A stretch of DNA of 64,000 nt from Flavobacteriia bacterium 40-80 (GCA_001899145.1 MKVF01000018.1:1-64000); one strand, 5' to 3'; numbered from the stretch's first letter, positions 1-8,378 are shown. Numbers and translations are program-made. Notes: generated by a model from the sequence alone, not told the origin.

Positions 1-183
1 AAGATCATAAGACAGCTTTACATATTCCTTTCCCTGATATTGCGGACAGTTCTTATAAAGCTCATCATTAAACCTTTTTGCATCAGAATAACTGTAATTG
101 ACTACCTGAGAGAAAAGAGGTTGATTCTTAAAAGGATCAAAAACGCAAACAAAAATAAAAATTATAAGTATAGTTCCCTTCAT
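1..183 (-). CDS. Small exported protein, clipped by the left window edge
   Basis: An ATG at 183-181 opens a leftward frame that stays open to base 1, giving 61 visible codons. It begins MKGTILIIFIFVCVF, a basic residue followed by a hydrophobic run, which looks like a signal peptide or membrane anchor. The rest is polar and aromatic, including VVNYSYSDAKRFNDELYKN. I do not recognise the family. It is transcribed away from the T9SS gene's terminator. The true C-terminus lies outside the window. Confidence 0.6.
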   Translation of the reverse strand, partial: MKGTILIIFIFVCVFDPFKNQPLFSQVVNYSYSDAKRFNDELYKNCPQYQGKEYVKLSYDL

Positions 184-330
184 ACATTTAAATTTATTTA
201 AAATAACGTTCTAAATAAACAAAGGTTGCTTTTGCCAAGTATGAAAATAAAAAGTTGAATCTTAGATATTCTATTTTAAAAGAATACTCAGAACACAGCT
301 CATATCTAAATTAAGTTAATTACAATAAAA

Positions 331-355
331 AAGCCGACTCTAAATGAGCCGGCTT
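331..355 (-). terminator. Rho-independent terminator of the T9SS-sorted protein gene
   Basis: Bases 331-340 and 346-355 form a 10-bp stem with one G-U-type mismatch and a 5-nt loop. On the minus strand the stem is followed by TTTTATTG. It lies about 40 bases past the stop of the gene ending at 394. Confidence 0.75.
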
Positions 356-393
356 AAACCTTGCAAGACGCTGTTTTGGGCGCTCTGAGCTAA

Positions 394-1416
394 TTATAGT
401 TTCACAATTTTCTTAGTAACAGATTGATTATCCACAGAAGCTTTTATCACATACACTCCGCTAACCAGGTTAGAAGTGGAGATAACCGTTCCGTTAGTTG
501 CTGTTCCGTTGAAAATAATTTTTCCAGCCTGATCAATGATCTGAATATCCGCATTGGTGAATTCCCCACTTACAAACAGTTGTTCTTTAACAGGGTTAGG
601 TGCGATATTAAAATCTACATTTGAAATCATTTTAGTAGAAACAGTCGAAGCAGGTTCGTATTTACTGATAACTACACTGTATTGCATCATTGGAGTAGTC
701 GAACCATCTTGTAAGATTGTTCCGGACGTATGAATAAAAACAGGCTCAGCTTCAGTATCAAGATCATAATATTCGAATTGCTCCAGAATAACATTATAAA
801 CACCCAACATTGTAGTGATAGCAATCGTATCTGTTAGATGTAAACGGGATACATTTGATACCGTTTCACTTCCTACTTTTAAAGTTCCGTGTCCATCATA
901 TTTTGTCGCACGCATTCCTTGCGCCGGCAACCCCGTAAAACCGAATCCGGAAATGTCAACTGTTCCTTCAAAAGTATCTGATAAGGCATCTCCGTATGCA
1001 AACGGGTAACTAACTAAGTTTGCCTGATCAGTTGAAAATTTAGCAATTACTTCGCCAAGGCTGGCTTCAGTAATCACGATACCTTCACGGACTCTGTCAG
1101 TAGAATTAGAATTCCAGAAATCTTGTGTCATTTGTTCTAAATTCCAGAATTTATTAGAATTAGGAAAAGAAGAAGCATAACTGGATGAAGAAGTTGCGTC
1201 AATAATGATTGTTCTGTTTTCACCATCGTATTTTGCTATGTCGGAATAATCCCAGGTAACGTTCGCTCCTGTAATGGTAGCCATATTATCTGCCAGGGAA
1301 TCACATAAATAATAGTTTTTCGTACCTGCGCCCGGTTCGTTAGCAGCTGTAAAAGTGTTTTGGGCAAAAGTTGATCCTGCCATCAATGCACTTATAAAAA
1401 GTAATGTTTTTTTCAT
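394..1416 (-). CDS. Secreted protein with type IX secretion C-terminal sorting domain
   Basis: This is a 340-residue protein. It has an N-terminal signal peptide (MKKTLLFISALMAGSTFAQ). Residues 270-340 show the pattern of a type A T9SS sorting domain: FNIAPNPVKEQLFVSG, then IQIIDQAGKII, then LVSGVYVIKASVDNQSVTKK ending IVKL. The protein would be exported by Sec, carried across the outer membrane by T9SS, and the tail removed or anchored. The middle 250 residues are rich in Thr, Ser, Asp and aromatics and show no enzyme motif I recognise, so the cargo function is unknown. The ATG at 1416 is preceded by a TAnnTTTG promoter at 1439-1446. Confidence 0.85.
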   Translation of the reverse strand: MKKTLLFISALMAGSTFAQNTFTAANEPGAGTKNYYLCDSLADNMATITGANVTWDYSDIAKYDGENRTIIIDATSSSSYASSFPNSNKFWNLEQMTQDFWNSNSTDRVREGIVITEASLGEVIAKFSTDQANLVSYPFAYGDALSDTFEGTVDISGFGFTGLPAQGMRATKYDGHGTLKVGSETVSNVSRLHLTDTIAITTMLGVYNVILEQFEYYDLDTEAEPVFIHTSGTILQDGSTTPMMQYSVVISKYEPASTVSTKMISNVDFNIAPNPVKEQLFVSGEFTNADIQIIDQAGKIIFNGTATNGTVISTSNLVSGVYVIKASVDNQSVTKKIVKL

Positions 1417-1438
1417 AATCTTCGCTTTTTAGAATGAA

Positions 1439-1446
1439 CAAATATA
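1439..1446 (-). promoter_or_regulatory. Bacteroidota -7 promoter element for the T9SS gene
   Basis: On the minus strand this reads TATATTTG, an exact match to the Bacteroidota -7 consensus TAnnTTTG. It lies 23 bases upstream of the ATG at 1416 in a region divergent with the permease gene. Confidence 0.55.
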
Positions 1447-1544
1447 ATTAAAATCCGAATTAGATTTCCAACTTACAAACGTTTGATTTTGGAAATCAGT
1501 TGACAATTTATGATTATGTTTGATTTTTTGCATAAAAAAATAAA

Positions 1545-1552
1545 TACATTTG
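1545..1552 (+). promoter_or_regulatory. -7 promoter element for the permease gene
   Basis: TACATTTG matches TAnnTTTG. It ends only 6 bases before the ATG at 1559, so the transcript would be nearly leaderless. A TTTG at 1519-1522 is a possible -33 element, with spacing slightly long at 22 bases. Confidence 0.5.
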
Positions 1553-1558
1553 TCATTT

Positions 1559-3478
1559 ATGAGAACAAGTTTTTTGCAGCAACTTTTCAGGAAAAAATCG
1601 GTATCGGAGATCTTAGCAGAACTGACTGAAAAAGAAAGCTCAGGGCTGCAGTTAAAACGCCATTTAGGACAAAAAGACTTAACTGCTCTGGGAATTGCGG
1701 CCATCGTAGGTGCAGGAATCTTTAGCACCATCGGGCAGGCAAGCTATGAAGGTGGACCAGCAGTGATTTTCCTGTTTATTTTTAGTGCTGTTGCATGTAG
1801 CTTTACCGCATTTGCCTATGCGGAATTTGCTTCTATGATCCCTGTTTCGGGGAGCGCTTATTCTTATTCGTATGTGGCTTTTGGTGAAATTGTCGCATGG
1901 ATTATAGGATGGTCGCTGATCATGGAATATGCTGTGGGTAACATTACCGTTGCTATTTCCTGGAGCGATTATTTTACCGGGTTTTTAGAACAGATAAATA
2001 TTCATTTTCCAAGATGGTTATCGATGGATTACAGTTCTGCTTCTGCTGCTTATAACGAAGCGATTAAGCTGATGGACAGCGGGGTAGATATTTCTGCTAT
2101 TAATACTTCTGTTATGGAAGGATTTGAAGCTTATTCAAATGCTCCCGTAATTGCCAGTATGCGGATAATAATGGATCTGCCTGCATTCGGAATTGTTTTT
2201 TTAGTGACAGTACTTGTCTATCGGGGTGTAAAAGAATCCAAAAATGCGAGTAATGCCATGGTTGTTGTCAAACTTGCAATTATCCTAATGATTCTGGCAG
2301 TCGGATTTTTTTATGTTGATACCGATAACTGGTCGCCGTTTGCTCCAAATGGAATGGGAGGTGTGCTGAAAGGCGTTTCGGCAGTTTTCTTCGCATATAT
2401 CGGGTTTGATGCTATTTCAACTACTGCAGAGGAGTGTAAGAATCCGCAGCGTGATCTACCCCGGGGAATGATGTGGGCTATTATTATCTGCACTATTTTA
2501 TACATTCTTATAGCTCTGGTATTAACCGGCATTTTAAATTACACCGAATACAAAAATGTCGGTGATCCCTTGGCTTATGTTTTTGAACGTATCGGGTTAA
2601 AAAGGCTGTCAGGAATTATAGCTGTCAGCGCGATCGTTGCTATGGCGAGTGTCATTTTGGTTTTTCAGCTGGGCCAGCCCCGGATCTGGATGAGCATGAG
2701 CCGTGATGGATTACTTCCGCGAAGATTTGCAAAAATCCATCCAAAGTTCAAAACGCCGTCGTTTTCTACAATTATTACAGGAATTGTAGTAGGCGTACCG
2801 GCTCTTTTTCTTGACTTAAGCTTTGTAACGGATTTGTGTTCTATCGGTACGTTATTCGCTTTTTCCTGTGTCTGCGCCGGTGTATTAGTGCTTAATCAGC
2901 GCAAGGATCTTCCAAAAGGGAGATTTAAAATACCTTACCTCAACGCGGGGATTTATCTGCCGCTTATCCTGATCGCTGCAAGTGTAATTATCTTCGTGAC
3001 TTATCCTGAAGATGTTAAGGATTTTGTTCTGAATAAGCCACAATTAGTCAAACCTTCCGAATTAGTACCGGATTTAACCCGTGAGGAAATCCAGAACCTG
3101 AGCTTTAATAATTATGACAGTGAAAATTTATTGACTTATCTGGAACAAATCAAATCAGATGATCAGTATAAGCAGATTTTACAAGAAGGAGACATTCCGC
3201 TGGAAAAATATATTTTGTCAGGCTGGGATTTATTTAAGCTGAAAATACCGATGTGGACTTTCATTATCTTCGCTTTGTTCATGATCGTACTGTCTGTTAT
3301 CAGAAAGTTTTCTTTGATACCTACTTTAGGACTTGTTTCCTGCTTTTATATGATGTGTGAGCTGCATGTTTCCAACTGGATTGGTTTTGGAATATGGCTG
3401 ATAATCGGTCTGATCATTTACTTTACCTATAGTCGTAAAAACAGTAAGTTAAGAAGTGTTTCAAAGACGAATGCCTGA
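1559..3478 (+). CDS. APC-superfamily amino acid permease (CAT-like)
   Basis: This is a polytopic inner-membrane transporter of 639 residues from the ATG at 1559. An in-frame TTG at 1550 is less likely because it overlaps the -7 promoter element. Near residues 40-65 is the APC signature region (LTALGIAAIVGAGIFSTIG), and further on are the conserved segments GFDAISTTAEECKNPQRDLP and FSCVCAGVLVLNQR. These are typical of cationic amino-acid transporters that exchange or import amino acids by proton symport. It is longer than a minimal 12-helix APC protein. Extra loops sit between helices 3 and 5 and near residues 490-550, and a helical pair lies at the C-terminus. The substrate cannot be told from sequence. 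The downstream ffh gene starts 45 bases later and has its own promoter. Confidence 0.85.
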   Translation: MRTSFLQQLFRKKSVSEILAELTEKESSGLQLKRHLGQKDLTALGIAAIVGAGIFSTIGQASYEGGPAVIFLFIFSAVACSFTAFAYAEFASMIPVSGSAYSYSYVAFGEIVAWIIGWSLIMEYAVGNITVAISWSDYFTGFLEQINIHFPRWLSMDYSSASAAYNEAIKLMDSGVDISAINTSVMEGFEAYSNAPVIASMRIIMDLPAFGIVFLVTVLVYRGVKESKNASNAMVVVKLAIILMILAVGFFYVDTDNWSPFAPNGMGGVLKGVSAVFFAYIGFDAISTTAEECKNPQRDLPRGMMWAIIICTILYILIALVLTGILNYTEYKNVGDPLAYVFERIGLKRLSGIIAVSAIVAMASVILVFQLGQPRIWMSMSRDGLLPRRFAKIHPKFKTPSFSTIITGIVVGVPALFLDLSFVTDLCSIGTLFAFSCVCAGVLVLNQRKDLPKGRFKIPYLNAGIYLPLILIAASVIIFVTYPEDVKDFVLNKPQLVKPSELVPDLTREEIQNLSFNNYDSENLLTYLEQIKSDDQYKQILQEGDIPLEKYILSGWDLFKLKIPMWTFIIFALFMIVLSVIRKFSLIPTLGLVSCFYMMCELHVSNWIGFGIWLIIGLIIYFTYSRKNSKLRSVSKTNA

Positions 3479-3495
3479 ATTGTAGTATTTATTCT

Positions 3496-3503
3496 TATTT
3501 TTG
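3496..3503 (+). promoter_or_regulatory. -7 promoter element for ffh
   Basis: TATTTTTG fits TAnnTTTG and lies 20 bases before the ffh ATG. No clear -33 TTTG is seen at the expected distance. Confidence 0.5.
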
Positions 3504-3523
3504 CAATCCAAACTTCCAGAATT

Positions 3524-4873
3524 ATGTTTGAAAATCTTACCGATAAGTTTGAAAGAGCGTTTAAAGTTTTAAAAGGGCAGGGGCAAATTACTGAAATCAA
3601 TGTCGCTGAGACCTTAAAAGAAGTACGTCGTGCTTTACTGGATGCCGATGTTAACTTTAAAACGGCGAAAGAATTTACAAACAAAGTAAAAGAGATCGCT
3701 TTAGGACGAGATGTGATTAAATCCGTTTCTCCGGGCCAGCTGATGGTAAAAATCTGCCATGAGCAGCTGGTAGAGCTGATGGGGAGCAATGAAGCTCCGA
3801 TCAATTACCAGGGAAATCCGGGAATTATCCTGATGTCCGGTTTGCAAGGTTCCGGTAAAACTACCTTCTCCGGTAAGCTGGCGAATTATATCAAGACGAA
3901 AAAAGGGAAAAATCCTTTGCTGGTAGCATGTGACGTTTACCGTCCCGCGGCGATAGACCAGCTACATGTTCTTGGAGAACAATTAGGAATTGAAGTTTAT
4001 TCAAACAGAGAAGAAAAAAATCCGGTTGAGATTGCAAAAGCAGCTATTCAGTACGCGAAGAGCAATTCTTTTAATGTTGTTATTATAGATACTGCAGGGC
4101 GTTTGGCAGTTGACGAACAAATGATGAATGAGATTGAGCAGGTTAAAAAAGCGATCCATCCGACAGAAACATTGTTTGTTGTCGATTCAATGACAGGGCA
4201 GGATGCTGTTAATACGGCAAAAGCGTTTAATGACCGTCTGAATTTTGACGGAGTCGTGCTGACAAAGCTGGATGGTGATACACGAGGTGGTGCTGCCTTA
4301 TCAATTAAGGCAATTGTTGATAAGCCGATCAAGTTTATAGGGACGGGTGAAAAAATGGAAGCGATCGATGTTTTCTATCCCAGCCGTATGGCCGATCGTA
4401 TTCTTGGAATGGGTGACGTTGTTTCATTGGTGGAAAGGGCCCAGGAACAATTTGATGAGGAAGAGGCAAAACGTTTACAGCGCAAAATTCAAAAAGATCA
4501 GTTTGATTTTAATGACTTCCTGAACCAATTGCAGCAGATCAAAAAAATGGGGAACATGAAGGATTTGCTGGGGATGTTACCGGGAATGGGGAAAGCGTTA
4601 AAAGACGTAGATATTCAGGATGACGCATTCAGGCATATTGAGGCAATCATTTACTCCATGACGCCTAAAGAACGAACTAATCCGGTGCTGATTAACGGTT
4701 CACGTAAAAACCGTATTGCCGCAGGTAGCGGAACGTCTGTTCAGGAGGTAAACAAGCTGCTGAAGCAGTTTGAAGATACCCGGAAAATGATGAAAATGAT
4801 GAGTAATCCGAAAAATATGATGGGTATGATGAAGCAGTTCAATAAAATGAAAGGCGGAATGCCGGGAATGTGA
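3524..4873 (+). CDS. ffh: Signal recognition particle protein Ffh
   Basis: This 449-residue SRP54-type GTPase binds 4.5S RNA and signal sequences and brings nascent inner-membrane proteins to FtsY. Three parts are visible. The N-domain helical bundle has LKEVRRALLDADVNFK. The G domain has the P-loop GLQGSGKTTFSGKLA near residue 110, DVYRPAAIDQL, DTAGRL, and the TKLDGD guanine-specificity motif. The C-terminal M domain is methionine-rich (MLPGMGKALKDV, and Met repeats at the extreme C-terminus, MKGGMPGM). Length and motifs are complete. The gene ends in a bidirectional terminator shared with the convergent neighbour. Confidence 0.98.
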   Translation: MFENLTDKFERAFKVLKGQGQITEINVAETLKEVRRALLDADVNFKTAKEFTNKVKEIALGRDVIKSVSPGQLMVKICHEQLVELMGSNEAPINYQGNPGIILMSGLQGSGKTTFSGKLANYIKTKKGKNPLLVACDVYRPAAIDQLHVLGEQLGIEVYSNREEKNPVEIAKAAIQYAKSNSFNVVIIDTAGRLAVDEQMMNEIEQVKKAIHPTETLFVVDSMTGQDAVNTAKAFNDRLNFDGVVLTKLDGDTRGGAALSIKAIVDKPIKFIGTGEKMEAIDVFYPSRMADRILGMGDVVSLVERAQEQFDEEEAKRLQRKIQKDQFDFNDFLNQLQQIKKMGNMKDLLGMLPGMGKALKDVDIQDDAFRHIEAIIYSMTPKERTNPVLINGSRKNRIAAGSGTSVQEVNKLLKQFEDTRKMMKMMSNPKNMMGMMKQFNKMKGGMPGM

Positions 4874-4904
4874 TTTATATCAGAGCACAATATATCAAGT
4901 CATA

Positions 4905-4929
4905 AAAAATCCCCTGTAAGGGGATTTTT
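4905..4929. terminator. Bidirectional terminator between ffh and the small exported protein gene
   Basis: A perfect 10-bp stem (AAAAATCCCC at 4905-4914 with GGGGATTTTT at 4920-4929) has a 5-base loop. A-runs and T-runs on both sides suit two convergent genes. Confidence 0.85.
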
Positions 4930-4933
4930 CTTT

Positions 4934-5284
4934 TTAGAATTTACAGTTTATTTTCTTATAGAGCATATAAGTAGTCGTCCCTTTTTGTGCAATTAACCGG
5001 TTTTTACTGGCAGATATTTTCCAGTTCAGGATCATCTTTTTAGGCGCAGAATCAGATCGTAGCTTCAACTCTTCTCCTAAAAGTTGCCATGTTCCGGTAG
5101 TTTTTATTTCAGTGCCGCTTTTAAAATGATAATATACAAAAGTGTTGTCTGACTGAAGCTGGATTTCAAACATTCCTTTTTCACCAAAAACACCATTTAA
5201 AGACTTTTCTTTCTCAAAACGAAAAGAAGTAATGAGACAAAAAATTCCTAATAAACAGACAAATGACAACATATTACTTTTCAT
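4934..5284 (-). CDS. Small exported protein, unknown function
   Basis: This is a 116-residue protein with an N-terminal hydrophobic segment (MLSFVCLLGIFCLITSF) that looks like a signal peptide. The mature part has the alternating pattern of a small beta-barrel: LNGVFGEKGMFEIQLQSD, TGTWQLLGEELKL, ending in YMLYKKINCKF. This resembles the lipocalin-like or META-like small envelope proteins common in Bacteroidota. No specific family can be fixed and the function is unknown. It is convergent with ffh. Confidence 0.7.
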   Translation of the reverse strand: MKSNMLSFVCLLGIFCLITSFRFEKEKSLNGVFGEKGMFEIQLQSDNTFVYYHFKSGTEIKTTGTWQLLGEELKLRSDSAPKKMILNWKISASKNRLIAQKGTTTYMLYKKINCKF

Positions 5285-5383
5285 AACAAAACAGGTTTTT
5301 AAATTGACCTTTCCAATTTATATTTTTAAACTGAAAAAAGCAAGCATTTTCATAATCGGAGTGGAAATAATATAAATCTTCTC

Positions 5384-5391
5384 TACTTTTG
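5384..5391 (+). promoter_or_regulatory. -7 promoter element for ung
   Basis: TACTTTTG fits TAnnTTTG, 13 bases before the ung ATG. The transcript would have a very short leader. Confidence 0.5.
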
Positions 5392-5404
5392 AGAAAAAAC
5401 ATTT

Positions 5405-6070
5405 ATGGAAGTAAGAATCAATCCAGATTGGAAAGAACATTTAAAAGAAGAATTTCAAAAGCCCTACTTTAATTCTCTGATTCAATTCGTACGGGCAGAA
5501 TATGCGACCAAAAAGTGTTATCCTTCGGGAAAAAATATCTTTTCCGCTTTTGATTCCTGTTCCTGGGATAAGCTGAAAGTAGTGATTATTGGACAAGACC
5601 CGTATCATGGTCCGGGACAGGCGAACGGTTTGTGCTTTTCTGTGAATAAAGGAATTCCTTTTCCGCCTTCATTGATTAATATTTTCAGGGAAATTCAAAC
5701 CGATCTGGGACAACCTATTCCACAGAACGGAGATTTGTTCCGGTGGTCAGAACAAGGAGTATTATTGCTCAATGCGACACTGACCGTTCGTGCAGGTGAG
5801 GCTGGAAGTCATCAGGGGAAAGGATGGGAGATTTTTACAGATGCCGTCATCAAAAAGATTTCTGATGAGAAGCAACATGTCGTATTCTTGTTATGGGGCG
5901 GTTATGCGCGAGGAAAAGTCAGCTTAATTGATAAGACGAAACATTTTGTTCTGGAGTCGGGTCATCCTTCACCGTTGAGCGCTAATCGCGGCTTGTGGTT
6001 TGGAAACCGGCATTTTTCAAAATGCAATGACTATTTGAAAAGTAAAGGTCTTACTCCGATTATGTGGTGA
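5405..6070 (+). CDS. ung: Uracil-DNA glycosylase, family 1
   Basis: This 221-residue enzyme removes uracil from DNA as the first step of base excision repair. The water-activating motif GQDPYHGPGQANGLCFSV is near residues 62-80, FPPSLINIFREI follows, and the DNA-minor-groove loop HPSPLSANRG is near residue 187. The length is normal for the family and all catalytic motifs are present (Asp of GQDPYHG, His of HPSPLS). The gene converges on gmhA with 6 bases between the stops. Confidence 0.98.
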   Translation: MEVRINPDWKEHLKEEFQKPYFNSLIQFVRAEYATKKCYPSGKNIFSAFDSCSWDKLKVVIIGQDPYHGPGQANGLCFSVNKGIPFPPSLINIFREIQTDLGQPIPQNGDLFRWSEQGVLLLNATLTVRAGEAGSHQGKGWEIFTDAVIKKISDEKQHVVFLLWGGYARGKVSLIDKTKHFVLESGHPSPLSANRGLWFGNRHFSKCNDYLKSKGLTPIMW

Positions 6071-6076
6071 GATCGT

Positions 6077-6661
6077 CTATTGATGTTTCTGGTCGAAATA
6101 AGACTCTTCTACAAGCTGGCAGATAATATGACCGACTAAAATATGGCTTTCCTGGATACGTGGCGTATCATTCGAAGGCACGTTAATTAAGAAATCACAA
6201 ATTTCCCTCATTTTTCCACCTTTCTGTCCTGTGAAACCGATGGTGATCACACCTTTCTCTTTGGCGCTTTCAACTGCTTTGACAATATTACCCGAATTTC
6301 CTGAAGTGGAAAGCCCGATCAGAATATCTCCTTCATTGGTAATTCCTTCTACCAGCCTCGAGTAAACAACATCATAGCTGTAATCATTCGCAACTGCGGT
6401 AATGTAGGAAGTATTGCAATGCAAGGCTTCAGCCGGTAATGCTTTGCGATCGGTATAAAAACGCCCGGTAAATTCAGCAGCGATATGTTGGGCGTCAGAA
6501 GCGCTACCGCCATTTCCACACAGGTAAACACGATTCCCTCTTTTAAATGCTTCTGTAAGAATGTAGCTGCATTCTGCAATCGTATTCAACAGCTCTTCGT
6601 TTTGAAGTAGTTGTTTTTTTACATCTATTGAGTTCTGTATAAGCTGTTTAATTTTTTCCAT
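6077..6661 (-). CDS. gmhA: SIS-domain phosphoheptose isomerase (GmhA-like)
   Basis: This is a 194-residue single SIS-domain protein. The sugar-phosphate binding loop CGNGGSASDAQHIAAEFTGR near residues 48-67 and STSGNSGNI near 118 are hallmarks of sedoheptulose-7-phosphate isomerase, which makes D-glycero-D-manno-heptose 7-phosphate for LPS or other surface glycans. The C-terminal segment IQESHILVGHIICQLVE carries the conserved His/Glu region. It lies 62 bases downstream of a glycosyltransferase in the same direction, which supports a glycan biosynthesis role. Another SIS isomerase specificity is possible. Confidence 0.85.
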   Translation of the reverse strand: MEKIKQLIQNSIDVKKQLLQNEELLNTIAECSYILTEAFKRGNRVYLCGNGGSASDAQHIAAEFTGRFYTDRKALPAEALHCNTSYITAVANDYSYDVVYSRLVEGITNEGDILIGLSTSGNSGNIVKAVESAKEKGVITIGFTGQKGGKMREICDFLINVPSNDTPRIQESHILVGHIICQLVEESYFDQKHQ

Positions 6662-6723
6662 GAGATGAATTTAATGCTAAGTTACTATTTTGTAGGAAAG
6701 TAAAGGTTAAACTTTATGTAAAA

Positions 6724-7857
6724 TCACCTTTGTGCCTGTGTCAACTCAATCATTGAGCTAACCATGTGCTCCCAGGAATAATTTTGTTTTTCCTGCTGCA
6801 GAAAAGGAATAAAAGCCACTTTGCCCTTTTGGGAAAATTTCTTCATTGCTTCGGCTATCGCTTCAGCTGTCGGCTCAACAACGTAGCCTGCTTTCTGATC
6901 CGGAACTTGTTTTTCAAGCCCGCCGACTTTCGTCACAATCATTGGTGTTTCGAAGTGATAAGCCAATGGGGTTACTCCACTTTGTGTTGCATTGCGATAC
7001 GGTTGTATCAGCAGATCACCGGCACATAAAAAATACTTTACCTCTGAATCCGGAATAAATTCATTGAAGAGTATAATATCATTCTTTAAATCAAGGCCCT
7101 CAATGAGTTTAATATAAGGTTGCTCATCTTCATAGAATTCTCCGGCAATAATCAGCTTAAAGGGCTTTACTGCTGTTTTTTTGTAGATAGACAGCGCTTC
7201 TATCAATATGTCCAGCCCTTTATATTTTCTTATGAAGCCAAAGAATAAAAATAAATCTTCGTTTTCAGGTAAGCCTAAATGTTTTCGAGCTTCCGCTGTA
7301 TCTACTGCTTCTCCAAAATTGTCATATACCGGGTGATAAATCAGTAATTTTGGTTTAGTTTTATCAAATAACATTAAGTCACTCTTCACTTTTTCACTCA
7401 TTGTTACGAAAGCATCACAAGTTTTCACAAAGTATTTTGTAAACAAATTATCACCCGGACGTTTTTCATGAGGTATGGCATTGTCACAGAGGCAGATTAT
7501 TTTTGTGTATTTGTTTGTTCTGACTCTGCGCAGGAGTGTTCCCAACGCAGGTCCCATAAATGGCAACCAGTAACGAACTACAATTAAATCTGGTTTTTCT
7601 TTCTTCAATTTATTTCCAGCCGAAAACCAGCTAAAAGGATTCACGGAGTTAATCAATTTCCTGATGTTAATGCTGTCTGATTGCGGTTCCGTTGAAAACT
7701 GGGTTTTTCCAGGGAAAAGGAACGAAGGGTATTGAAGCGAAAAGGAAACAATCTCACATTCATGCCCTTGTTCAATAAATGCTTTTGCAAGACGGTGGTT
7801 GAATGTTGCAATACCTCCTCTCAATGGATATCCCGGACCAACAATAACAATTTTCAT
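6724..7857 (-). CDS. Glycosyltransferase family 4-like protein
   Basis: From the ATG at 7857 this is 377 residues. An upstream in-frame start at 7884 would precede the typical N-terminus MKIVIVGPGYPLRGGIATFN. The N-terminal Rossmann domain begins with that glycine-rich loop. The C-terminal domain has the nucleotide-sugar binding core LFFGFIRKYKGLDILIEAL near residue 212, then AGDLLIQPYRNATQSGVTPLA with the GT-B catalytic Glu region shifted. It would transfer a sugar to an unknown acceptor in the cytoplasm. The pairing with gmhA suggests surface polysaccharide or glycoprotein synthesis. Confidence 0.85.
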   Translation of the reverse strand: MKIVIVGPGYPLRGGIATFNHRLAKAFIEQGHECEIVSFSLQYPSFLFPGKTQFSTEPQSDSINIRKLINSVNPFSWFSAGNKLKKEKPDLIVVRYWLPFMGPALGTLLRRVRTNKYTKIICLCDNAIPHEKRPGDNLFTKYFVKTCDAFVTMSEKVKSDLMLFDKTKPKLLIYHPVYDNFGEAVDTAEARKHLGLPENEDLFLFFGFIRKYKGLDILIEALSIYKKTAVKPFKLIIAGEFYEDEQPYIKLIEGLDLKNDIILFNEFIPDSEVKYFLCAGDLLIQPYRNATQSGVTPLAYHFETPMIVTKVGGLEKQVPDQKAGYVVEPTAEAIAEAMKKFSQKGKVAFIPFLQQEKQNYSWEHMVSSMIELTQAQR

Positions 7858-7962
7858 GAATTTCCTTTGAACCAAAGGTAGCAAAAACAGTTAAATTACT
7901 GATTGAAGGATCTACTAATTCGTGATAAAATAAAGGCTTTTTTATTTTTTCATTGCAAATTC

Positions 7963-7992
7963 TTGCAGAAAAGAAAAAAGTACTTATCTTTG
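7963..7992 (+). promoter_or_regulatory. Promoter of the tRNA-Lys gene
   Basis: TATCTTTG at 7985-7992 matches TAnnTTTG. CTTGCA near 7962-7967, 19 bases upstream, is a plausible -33 element. The tRNA begins about 50 bases downstream. Confidence 0.6.
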
Positions 7993-8042
7993 CCCCCGTC
8001 TATAATTCGGCAGTGTATGCCGGATCGAACAGCGAAGACGAA

Positions 8043-8115
8043 GATTCGGTAGCTCAGCTGGTAGAGCACAACACTTTTAATGTTGGGGTCCTGGGTTCGA
8101 GCCCCAGCCGGATCA
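8043..8115 (+). tRNA. tRNA-Lys (anticodon UUU)
   Basis: This is a 73-base cloverleaf. The acceptor stem GATTCGG pairs with CCGGATC with one G-U pair. The D-arm is AGCTCAGCTGGTAGAGC. The anticodon stem CAACA/TGTTG encloses the loop CTTTTAA, which gives anticodon TTT. The T-arm is CTGGG TTCGAGC CCCAG. The CCA end is not encoded; the discriminator is A at 8115. The 3' half is imperfectly repeated just downstream and a recombinase gene follows, so this gene is the likely integration site of the neighbouring mobile element. Confidence 0.95.
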
Positions 8116-8140
8116 CAAGATAATCCCAGCGGGATCACAA
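8103..8140. repeat. Direct repeat of the tRNA-Lys 3' end, candidate attachment site
   Basis: The 16 bases at 8103-8118 (CCCAGCCGGATCACAA), which cover the tRNA 3' end, recur at 8125-8140 with a single change (CCCAGCGGGATCACAA). Integrative elements that enter tRNA genes restore the 3' end and leave such short repeats. The matching right-end copy is not in the window. Confidence 0.6.
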
Positions 8141-8150
8141 ATGAGAATAC

Positions 8151-8176
8151 AAGCGCATCTTAGATGCGCTTTTTTC
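8151..8176 (+). terminator. Terminator downstream of tRNA-Lys
   Basis: AAGCGCATCT at 8151-8160 pairs with AGATGCGCTT at 8162-8171 around a one-base centre, so the real loop must open the inner pairs. A T-run follows. It ends the tRNA transcript ahead of the recombinase gene. Confidence 0.75.
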
Positions 8177-8240
8177 GTTTATAATCAGCACTTTAACAAA
8201 ATTTCCAGTTTAAAACAGTTTAAAGAAATGCAGGAAAAAC

Positions 8241-8349
8241 GGGACCTATTTCAGGACCTGTTTTAATTTCCGAAATTTAGGTCCTGGCTTCTGATGCCGT
8301 GTTGTAGGTTTAAGGAACTCAAATTTTTAACAATCTGATTTTTAATCAG
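8241..8349. repeat. Inverted and direct repeats upstream of the recombinase gene
   Basis: CAGGACCT at 8252-8259 is mirrored by AGGTCCTG at 8279-8286, and a further GGGACCT lies at 8241-8247. A separate palindrome, CTGATT TTT AATCAG, lies at 8335-8349. Their place between the attachment region and the recombinase start fits arm-type binding sites for recombinase or excisionase, or an operator. This is inferred from position only. Confidence 0.4.
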
Positions 8350-8378
8350 AAAAAACTTGAAATCTTAAAAGTGTTGTT

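Noticed and set aside
1429..1731. A 100-residue leftward reading frame before the permease gene
   Set aside because: It covers the divergent promoter region and the permease N-terminus and has no protein-like features.
4048..4332. A leftward reading frame inside ffh
   Set aside because: It is antisense to a fully conserved ffh gene.
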